Source: an uncultured Bacteroidales bacterium (GTDB lineage: Bacteria > Bacteroidota > Bacteroidia > Bacteroidales > Bacteroidaceae). Taken from it: DNA of 10,260 nt. Of this stretch, positions 1 to 5,985 are shown piece after piece. The stretch spans positions 1-10,260 of the forward strand of contig CACZRQ010000071.1 of the NCBI GenBank assembly GCA_902783615.1, read 5' to 3'. Below the pieces are notes generated by a model, which had not been told where the DNA came from, did no database searches, and saw only the letters and a list, made by a program, of their open reading frames with translations. Both the position numbers and the translations under genes were made by a program. Positions within the stretch are counted from its first letter, which is position 1, and the number at the start of each line of letters is the position of its first letter.

Positions 1-73
1 CTTTGCTCATGGCAAGGATGGATGTGGTAAGACAACAAAGTATCTCATTTTCTTCCAAACAGGATGCTGACAC

Positions 74-97
74 GGGGGTGGCGGCTACGCCATCCCC
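74..97. repeat. GC-rich inverted repeat (hairpin) in the left intergenic region
   Basis: Positions 74-83 (GGGGGTGGCG) pair with 88-97 (CGCCATCCCC) around a four-base loop GCTA, giving ten pairs of which one is a G-T wobble. No T-run follows on either strand, so it does not look like an intrinsic terminator. It lies in the stretch 1-232, which has no convincing gene, and forms part of a larger C/G-run block that ends with a second hairpin at 185-205. The whole block may be a degenerate dispersed intergenic repeat, but one window cannot show copy number. Confidence 0.55.
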
Positions 98-184
98 TGA
101 TGGAAGCAGACTGATATTTCTCTCTCCTCCCCCTCATTCCCCCAAACAGGAGGGATCAACATACTCCCTCCCCCCTTCGGGGTA

Positions 185-213
185 CTCCCCCTTGCTAAGG
201 GGGAGAGCTTTTT
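185..213 (+). terminator. Perfect 9-bp hairpin followed by a T-run on the plus strand
   Basis: CTCCCCCTT (185-193) and AAGGGGGAG (197-205) form a perfect stem with a three-base loop. After three bases, five T follow at 209-213. This has the form of an intrinsic terminator reading rightwards, against the efflux operon that ends at 233. On the minus strand the hairpin comes shortly after the TolC-type stop codon but is preceded by A and not followed by T, so it would be a weak terminator for the operon, though it could stabilise the 3' end. A second small stem, CCCC-TTC-GGGG, sits just to the left at 172-182. It may be part of a dispersed repeat instead of a dedicated terminator. Confidence 0.45.
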
Positions 214-232
214 GGCATGTAATTTATGACTT

Positions 233-1531
233 CTACATCGAAAGCTGGCCTGTGACACGCAGGTATTCGGTTTCGTTGATCTTCTGTTGAGTCTGCGCCT
301 CGATGAGATTGCTGCGAGCCTGGTGCCACTGAGACTGTGCATCGAGCAAGTCGGTCATGGTGCAGTACTGGTTGTCGTACTTCTGACGCATCACACGCAG
401 GTTCTCATCAGCCTGTTGCTGACCCAGTTGAGCCGTTTCCAGCATGCGCTGTCCGTCGGTGAGATTCAACACCGCCTGACGCACCTCGATGCTCATGCCC
501 CGTTCATACTGCTGCAGCTGGATGCGAGAGTTGTCGAGATCCAGTTTCGCCTTCTTCACTTTCTTCACCTCAGCACCCCAATGGAAGATGGGCACACTGA
601 CAGAAAGGATGGCAATGGCATGACCTCCATTAAAAGTATCTTTAAAATAAAAATTACTACCATCAGGCAACGGAAGATTAAGCTTTGCTTTCAGGTTGTC
701 GAAATAGCTGTAGCTACCCACAAGAGCCACAGTAGGCAGGTAGTTGGAACGAGCCATCTTCACCTGCTGCTTGCTGGCTTCCACCTGCTGCTTCAGCAAG
801 ATGAGATCGGGACGCATGGAGAAATCCTCGGTGAGTCCATCCACGCTTTGCGCGGTCATGATGGTGTCGGTAGGAGTGATGGTCGAGTCGAAAGGCGTGC
901 CGATGATATTGGCCAAAGCCAATTGGCACAGCTGCTCGCCGTTACGAGCCTTCTGCAGCTGATAGCTGATCTCGTTCTGCTTGGCGGAAATGCGCAACAG
1001 CTCGTTGTTGGTAGCCAAATCGGCATCCACACTGATCTTCACCTGGTCGTACAAGCCCTGCATCTGGTCGGCGTATGCTTCCAGCATCCGCACCTTGGAG
1101 CGCACGGAGATGAGCGTATAGTAGGCATTGTCAACATCGGCAATGACCTGCATGCGAGCCTTGCGCAGCTGTTCCTCGCTGACGGTCTTGCCAATGCCTG
1201 CCAACTTGTTGGCTGCCGTGATCTGACCACCGGCATAGAGCGGCAAGGTGAGGTTCACACCAGCCAGATAGGTGCCGCGCAACTGCAGCGTAAGCGGTCC
1301 AAACTCCCTGTCCTTCATGGCAACGGCAGTGACCGAGCCATCCAACTTCGGCAGATACTGCGCAAAGGCAATCTCACGGTCGAGCTGAGCCTTACGCACG
1401 TTATTGTCGGCCGTCTTGACTTGTTCGCTATACTCCAATGCCATCTGGCGGCAGTCATTCAAGCTCAGCGACTGGGCATGGAGCCCAGCTACTGAGAGAA
1501 TTGTCATTATAGATAATAATAATCGTTTCAT
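233..1531 (-). CDS. TolC-family outer-membrane efflux channel protein
   Basis: Predicted outer-membrane exit duct of a tripartite RND pump, 432 residues, the usual length for the family. The N-terminus MKRLLLSIMTILSVAGLHA followed by Gln is a clear Sec signal peptide with likely cleavage after LHA. The mature protein starts with SLSLNDCRQMALEYS, typical of the first outer-membrane efflux repeat. Two long helix-rich repeats follow, each with a segment that fits a barrel hairpin: around residues 70-100 (LAGVNLTLPLYAGGQ) and around 270-320 (ILSVSVPIFHWGAEV, the second 'P-hairpin-G' turn). The C-terminus (MTDLLDAQSQWHQARSNLIEAQ) matches the last helix of the family. It is the third gene of the operon: its ATG overlaps the TGA of the permease gene (ATGA, 1528-1531), which implies translational coupling. 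Substrate cannot be read from the sequence. A long antisense open frame covers most of this gene but looks like a codon-phase shadow. Confidence 0.95.
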   Translation of the reverse strand: MKRLLLSIMTILSVAGLHAQSLSLNDCRQMALEYSEQVKTADNNVRKAQLDREIAFAQYLPKLDGSVTAVAMKDREFGPLTLQLRGTYLAGVNLTLPLYAGGQITAANKLAGIGKTVSEEQLRKARMQVIADVDNAYYTLISVRSKVRMLEAYADQMQGLYDQVKISVDADLATNNELLRISAKQNEISYQLQKARNGEQLCQLALANIIGTPFDSTITPTDTIMTAQSVDGLTEDFSMRPDLILLKQQVEASKQQVKMARSNYLPTVALVGSYSYFDNLKAKLNLPLPDGSNFYFKDTFNGGHAIAILSVSVPIFHWGAEVKKVKKAKLDLDNSRIQLQQYERGMSIEVRQAVLNLTDGQRMLETAQLGQQQADENLRVMRQKYDNQYCTMTDLLDAQSQWHQARSNLIEAQTQQKINETEYLRVTGQLSM

Positions 1532-4500
1532 GCTTCGGTTTTTTGAACTTTAAAGATGGTAGAATACAATATTGGGAGGAACACCAGTGTGATGAGTGTA
1601 CCCATAGCAAGTCCAGCCATGATGCAGACAGCCATTGAGCCATACATTGGGTCGCCCATAAGAGGAGCCATACCCAGGATGGTGGTCAGCGAGGCCATGA
1701 TCACAGGACTGGTACGGCTCACGGTAGCACCAACCACTGCATCGTAAGGTGCTTTCTTCTCCTCCTTGCGCAGGCGGTTGATCTCATCCACCAACACAAT
1801 GCCGTTCTTGATCATCATACCAATCAAACCCATAGCGCCCAAGATGGCGATAAAGGTGAATGGCATGCCCGTGATGAGCAGCGCAGGCACAATGCCCACG
1901 ATGATGAATGGCAGGCAGAACACGATGATGAGCACCTGCTTCCAACTGTTGAACAACAGCAGCATGATTACCAGAATCAAGAAGAAGGCAATGGGGAAGA
2001 GCATCAGCAACGTGCCAGCAGCTTCGCCCGAGCTTCCTCCTTCACCTTGCCAAGACAGCGTATAGCCAGTGGGCAGCTCGATGGCCTCGATGGCTTCACG
2101 GATATCGTTCTCAACCTTGTCGGGCGTAGCCTCATCCAAATCTGAGTTTGGATCGCATTCAGCCTCGATGGTGCGCTCGCCATTCTTGCGGTAGATGAAA
2201 TCTTCTTCCCAAACCATCGATATCTCATTCGACACCGTGCTCAGCGGAACGCTGTTGAGCATGCGGCTCTCCAAATCGTCCACGCTGGTGGTTCCAGACA
2301 CCAAACCTTTCACGTCGTCACTGGTGACATTGAGGTTCAGCGTACTCCAGACAGGGATGTTAGAGATGCTGCGAATCTTGGAACCATCTTCGTTTCGCAC
2401 TTGCATCTGAATGATGACCGTCTTATCCTGATCGCTCAGCACACCCACAGGCAGACCATCGGTGGCGGCGAGCAAGGCATTGGCCACATTCTCGCGGTTC
2501 AAGCCACTGCGCAAGGCATCGGTCTGGATATAGTTGGCCACCAGCGACTTGCCCTTCAGCTGCCAGTTGTTCTGCACGGAATAGCTGTCCACATACTTTG
2601 AATTGCGCATGATGGCCTCAGCCTGATGAGCCAGGTCGCGCAACACAGCTGGATCGGGACCCTGGAACTCCACTTCTACGGTGTGGGTTGTTCCGATGCT
2701 GAAATTATAGTTGCGGAAGCGGATATAGGCATCGGGATAGGCAGCCCTCAGTTGCGGACGGATTTCCTTGATGGCAGCCTTCATGGTCTTGAAGTCCTTG
2801 CAATCCACAATCATCTCACCATAATGGTTGCCACCACTGTTCATGGGGCGCACCAAGCTATAACGCACGGGAGATGAACCCATAGCAGCAGCCACACGGT
2901 CGATCTTGGGATTCTGCAGCAGTTGGTCGGTCATCTTCAACAGGTCTTCACGCACGCGGTCAGGACTGGTCTGGTCGGGCAGGTAATATTCAATCACAAA
3001 CTGTCCGTAGTCGAAATCGGGGAAGAACACCTGCTTCACCTTCGAGAAGCCCAATGCACACACCACCAATAAGGCCACAGCCACAGCGATGGTGGTATAG
3101 CGGTAGCCGATAAGTGTGCCGATGAGTTTACGCACCAGTGCCTGCAACTTGTTGTCGCCTACTTCACCGTTGGCAGCCACCTGCTTTTCACGCAGAGGCA
3201 TCCATGCTGCCACACAGGCAGGCACCTGCACCATAGCCATCACCCACGAAGCCAGCAGCGAGATGCAAAGCACCAGGAACAGGTCGCGGCAATATTCACC
3301 TGCTGTGTTGGGTGACAAATAGGTTGGCAAGAATGTCAGCACGGCAATCACCGTAGCACCCAGCATAGGCAGGGCGGTGTTGTTGACAATCTTATAGAGG
3401 TAGGTCTTGGGACCCAGTTTCAGTTTTCTGTCCACGAGTATGCCGTCCATCACCACGATGGCATTATCCACCAGCATACCCATTGCCACAATGAAGGCAC
3501 CGAGCGAGATGCGCTGCAGTGTACTGCCAGCCATGAGCAGGATGGGGAATGAGATGAAGATGGCCAGCACCAAGCTGGTTCCGATAATCATACCTCCGCG
3601 GAAGCCGTAGCTGAACATCAGCACGATGATCACAATCAACACAGATTCAATCAGATTGATCAAGAAACCGTTGATGGCATTGGTCACCTGGTCGGCTTGG
3701 AAGAAGATCTTGTCGGTTTCAAAGCCCACTGGAACACGCTCCATCACTTCGGCCAGTTTCTTGTCAACCGCCTTACCCACATCGGGCACAATGGCATCGC
3801 CATTCAGCGTGATGCTGATGCCCAAGGCAGGCTTGCCATTCACGAAGAATCCCTGTGTCTGAGGCTCCTTGTATGAACGTTCCACCGTAGCGATGTCGCC
3901 AATGCGGATCATCTGGCCCGTAGTTGTACGTATGTGCAGGTCGGCAATATCCTGCTCATCATCCAGCTCGTTGTTCACGCGCAGCTGTATGCGGTCGTCA
4001 CCATTCTCATAGTTACCCGCATTCACGGTTTTACCAGCGTTCTGCAAGCCCAGCATCACCTGAGTTGGAATGATACCTGTGCGAGCCAACTTATCCTTGG
4101 AGATGATGATGTTGATCACCTCCGACCTTGCGCCAGTGATGTTGATGCGCTTCACGCCCTCTACCGTGAGCAGTTCACGACGCACCAGCTTGGCATATTT
4201 CTCCAGTTCGGCATAGCTGTAACCATCGCCCATGAAAGCGTAGTACAGTCCATACACATCCAGCATGTCGTCCACCACAATCGGTGCATAGCAGCCTGAA
4301 GGCAGCTTCGACTGCACATCGTTGGTCTTGCGGCGCAGCTGGTCGAAATGCTGCTCCATCTCAGCCATCTTCACTTGATCTCTGAACTTCACCGAGATGG
4401 TAGCCATACCTGGCTTGCACTCCGATTTGATTTCCTTCACGTCAGACAGCGTGCGGAGTTCGTCTTCCATCACCTGCACAGCCTCCAACTCCACTTCATG

Positions 4501-4677
4501 AGCGGTGGCACCCGGATAAACCAGCACCACTGAGGCCTGCTTGATGGCTACGGCAGGGTCTTCCAGCTTGGGCATGTTCATAAAGCTCAACACACCCAAC
4601 AGCAGGATGGCCATGACGAAACTCCAGAATATAATAGGCCGTTTGACGAAAAATTCAGTCAGTACTCTTGCATTCAT
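1528..4677 (-). CDS. RND-family efflux pump inner-membrane permease (AcrB/HAE-like)
   Basis: Predicted proton-driven inner-membrane transporter of the tripartite pump, 1049 residues, the normal size for the hydrophobe/amphiphile RND group. It shows the expected duplicated layout: TM1 at about residues 14-34, a large periplasmic loop (about 35-335), a TM2-6 cluster (about 336-495), TM7 near 525-545, a second periplasmic loop (about 550-885), and TM8-12 (about 887-1042). The N-terminal KRPIIFWSFVMAILLLG and the MPKLEDPAV...YPGATAHEVE stretch are typical of the family. The TM4 relay motif reads GMLVDNAIVVMDG: Asp404 is kept, but the position of the second aspartate (AcrB Asp408) is Asn405. The TM10 lysine is present (Lys957 in MIKNGIVLVDEI), and TM11 carries threonines (GTLITLV). 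It starts 11 bases after the adaptor stop codon and overlaps the TolC-like gene by four bases. Substrate range is unknown; a divalent-metal (CzcA-type) pump seems less likely from the TM4 motif. Confidence 0.96.
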   Translation of the reverse strand: MNARVLTEFFVKRPIIFWSFVMAILLLGVLSFMNMPKLEDPAVAIKQASVVLVYPGATAHEVELEAVQVMEDELRTLSDVKEIKSECKPGMATISVKFRDQVKMAEMEQHFDQLRRKTNDVQSKLPSGCYAPIVVDDMLDVYGLYYAFMGDGYSYAELEKYAKLVRRELLTVEGVKRINITGARSEVINIIISKDKLARTGIIPTQVMLGLQNAGKTVNAGNYENGDDRIQLRVNNELDDEQDIADLHIRTTTGQMIRIGDIATVERSYKEPQTQGFFVNGKPALGISITLNGDAIVPDVGKAVDKKLAEVMERVPVGFETDKIFFQADQVTNAINGFLINLIESVLIVIIVLMFSYGFRGGMIIGTSLVLAIFISFPILLMAGSTLQRISLGAFIVAMGMLVDNAIVVMDGILVDRKLKLGPKTYLYKIVNNTALPMLGATVIAVLTFLPTYLSPNTAGEYCRDLFLVLCISLLASWVMAMVQVPACVAAWMPLREKQVAANGEVGDNKLQALVRKLIGTLIGYRYTTIAVAVALLVVCALGFSKVKQVFFPDFDYGQFVIEYYLPDQTSPDRVREDLLKMTDQLLQNPKIDRVAAAMGSSPVRYSLVRPMNSGGNHYGEMIVDCKDFKTMKAAIKEIRPQLRAAYPDAYIRFRNYNFSIGTTHTVEVEFQGPDPAVLRDLAHQAEAIMRNSKYVDSYSVQNNWQLKGKSLVANYIQTDALRSGLNRENVANALLAATDGLPVGVLSDQDKTVIIQMQVRNEDGSKIRSISNIPVWSTLNLNVTSDDVKGLVSGTTSVDDLESRMLNSVPLSTVSNEISMVWEEDFIYRKNGERTIEAECDPNSDLDEATPDKVENDIREAIEAIELPTGYTLSWQGEGGSSGEAAGTLLMLFPIAFFLILVIMLLLFNSWKQVLIIVFCLPFIIVGIVPALLITGMPFTFIAILGAMGLIGMMIKNGIVLVDEINRLRKEEKKAPYDAVVGATVSRTSPVIMASLTTILGMAPLMGDPMYGSMAVCIMAGLAMGTLITLVFLPILYSTIFKVQKTEA

Positions 4678-4688
4678 AATCTTCTCTC

Positions 4689-5762
4689 TTATAACAGATC
4701 ACCAACATTTGTTTCCTGTGGCACCACCTCGGTCACCTTGTCTCCTTCGTGCAGTGCCTTCACACCAGCCTTCACCACCTTGTCGGTAGCAGAAATGCCA
4801 CTGGAGACAACAGCCATACCTTCTGAGTCAACACCGCTCAAAGTAACCTCATGTCGATTCACCACATTGTCGCGCACAACCCAAACGTATGCCTTACCAC
4901 CATCTTCGAAAATGGCATGGGCAGGAATAGAGAGTCCGTTAACACCGGCTTCTCCACCTATATTAATATAGACATCCACATTCAAACCTGCATTGAGGTG
5001 GCCGTCGAGGGCATATTTCACCTTGAACAGCTGATTGGCATCAGCCTTGGTCAACACGCTGGTCTTATGCAGCGCATAACGTGCACCCCCAGCCATGCAA
5101 TACACTTCAGTAGCATTGTCGAGCAGATGATACACTTCGGCAGGTATGTTCACTTCCACTTCCAGCTTGCGGGTGTCGATCAAATCCATTACGGGCAATC
5201 CGGCACTCACCATCTCTGAAGGCTCGAAGTTCACGCGCTGGATGGTGCCATCCACGGGAGCCTTCAGCTGTGTGTAGCTCAGCTGGTTCTGGGCATTCTC
5301 CAACTGGATGCGCAACTGCTCCAATCCGCTGGTTGCCTTCTCGAAGTCGTTTGTTGAAAGGCTCTTGCCCTCATGCAGTTTACGCAGGCGCTCCACCTCG
5401 TTCTTAAACTGGTCATACTGCGTCTGTGCAGCATCTACAGCCAACTGATAGTCTTTCGTGTCGAGCTCAGCAACCACCTGACCACTCCTCACATGTGCTC
5501 CGTCTTTCACCAGTATGCGTTTGATCTGTCCTGGCGTGCGGAAACTCAGGCTCACGGTGCTGTTTTCCTTCACCACACCCGAGAAGTTCTTCACTGTTGA
5601 TTCCTGGCGGTTAATCGGCGTGACGGTCATCACGCTGCGCACCTTCGCATCATCTTTCTGATCGCTGCTGCCACAAGACACCAACATTCCTGCCACAGCC
5701 AGCATTAAAAATACGCTTTTCATTCTTGCTTTCATATTTAAATTATTTATACATTTCTTCAT
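4689..5762 (-). CDS. RND efflux periplasmic adaptor lipoprotein (membrane fusion protein, HlyD/AcrA-like)
   Basis: Predicted adaptor that joins the permease to the TolC-like channel, 357 residues from the outermost ATG. A lipoprotein signal is visible: hydrophobic VFLMLAVAGMLVSC with lipobox LVSC and lipidated Cys30. The order is then: first half of a lipoyl domain (about 70-101, TPGQIKRILVKDGAHVRSG), a coiled-coil hairpin (about 105-163), the second lipoyl half (YTQLKAPVDGTIQRVNFEP, about 163-195), a beta-barrel domain and a membrane-proximal domain to the C-terminus. The start is uncertain: the ATG at 5762 leaves a long polar stretch before the signal peptide, while in-frame ATGs at 5735 and 5723 give a more usual 17-21-residue lipoprotein signal. 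I give the outermost start but find 5735 equally or more likely. It is the first gene of the operon, divergent from the patatin gene. No ribosome binding site separates the start options. Confidence 0.94.
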   Translation of the reverse strand: MKKCINNLNMKARMKSVFLMLAVAGMLVSCGSSDQKDDAKVRSVMTVTPINRQESTVKNFSGVVKENSTVSLSFRTPGQIKRILVKDGAHVRSGQVVAELDTKDYQLAVDAAQTQYDQFKNEVERLRKLHEGKSLSTNDFEKATSGLEQLRIQLENAQNQLSYTQLKAPVDGTIQRVNFEPSEMVSAGLPVMDLIDTRKLEVEVNIPAEVYHLLDNATEVYCMAGGARYALHKTSVLTKADANQLFKVKYALDGHLNAGLNVDVYINIGGEAGVNGLSIPAHAIFEDGGKAYVWVVRDNVVNRHEVTLSGVDSEGMAVVSSGISATDKVVKAGVKALHEGDKVTEVVPQETNVGDLL

Positions 5763-5811
5763 TCAAAGCCGTAAAATTAGTTAAAATCTTAAAACAACAC
5801 GCTACTCAAAA

Positions 5812-5843
5812 TCCGTTTTCGCCTCCAAATTTCCGAAAGCGGA
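5812..5843. promoter_or_regulatory. Interrupted palindrome in the divergent control region, possible operator
   Basis: TCCGTTTTCG (5812-5821) is the inverted partner of CGAAAGCGGA (5834-5843), ten pairs with one G-T wobble, separated by 12 bases. The half-sites are 22 bases centre to centre, about two helical turns, which suits a dimeric DNA-binding protein. It lies about 50-80 bases upstream of the efflux operon start and about 145 bases upstream of the patatin start. No T-run follows, so a terminator is unlikely. Its role as an operator is inference; the remainder of the 5763-5985 gap is AT-rich with an A-run at 5901-5923. Confidence 0.3.
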
Positions 5844-5925
5844 CACAATAAAATACAATCTGAACATTTCATCCATCAGCAAGAAGCCACATATTTCCCC
5901 AAAAAGACAAAAAAAAAGAAAAATA

Positions 5926-5960
5926 GAACATGGCGAATAATAAAAGCTTTCATACTTTTG
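5926..5960 (+). promoter_or_regulatory. Predicted Bacteroidota-type promoter of the patatin gene
   Basis: TACTTTTG at 5953-5960 fits the Bacteroidota -7 consensus TAnnTTTG exactly and would place the transcript start near 5967, leaving a leader of about 20 bases before the ATG at 5986. The consensus -33 TTTG is not present at the expected place; instead GAACAT (5926-5931) stands 21 bases upstream of the -7 box, preceded by an A-rich tract (5901-5923) that could act like an UP element. The same GAACAT-N21-TAnnTTTG arrangement precedes the AraC gene. Confidence 0.6.
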
Positions 5961-5985
5961 CATACAAACTTTTTCAATAATAACG

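Noticed and set aside
1..10. ATGAGCAAAG on the minus strand at the left edge, a possible start of a further gene
   Set aside because: Only three codons are visible and no clear promoter precedes it; a TACTTTG-like stretch near 36-43 on the minus strand deviates from the -7 consensus. It cannot be supported from this window.
3..290. A 95-codon plus-strand frame at the left edge
   Set aside because: It starts with TTG, runs through hairpin-forming C-runs and into the 3' end of the TolC-like gene, and its Pro/Ser-rich product has no sign of being a protein.
287..1495. A 402-codon open frame on the plus strand, antisense to the TolC-like gene
   Set aside because: Its product is rich in His, Leu and Gln in a way typical of an antisense codon-phase shadow, and shows no domain or signal I recognise. 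The minus-strand frame is a textbook TolC-family protein.
4700..5690. Acidic residues after the lipidated cysteine of the adaptor (SDQKDD) as a surface-export signal
   Set aside because: Known Bacteroidota lipoprotein export signals sit directly after the cysteine; here the acidic residues are several positions on, and an RND adaptor is expected to face the periplasm.
5763..5800. A consensus promoter for the efflux operon on the minus strand
   Set aside because: No exact TAnnTTTG is found on the minus strand here; TACGGCTTTG has two extra bases in the spacer and the TTG upstream is at an uncertain distance, so I do not list it as a feature.
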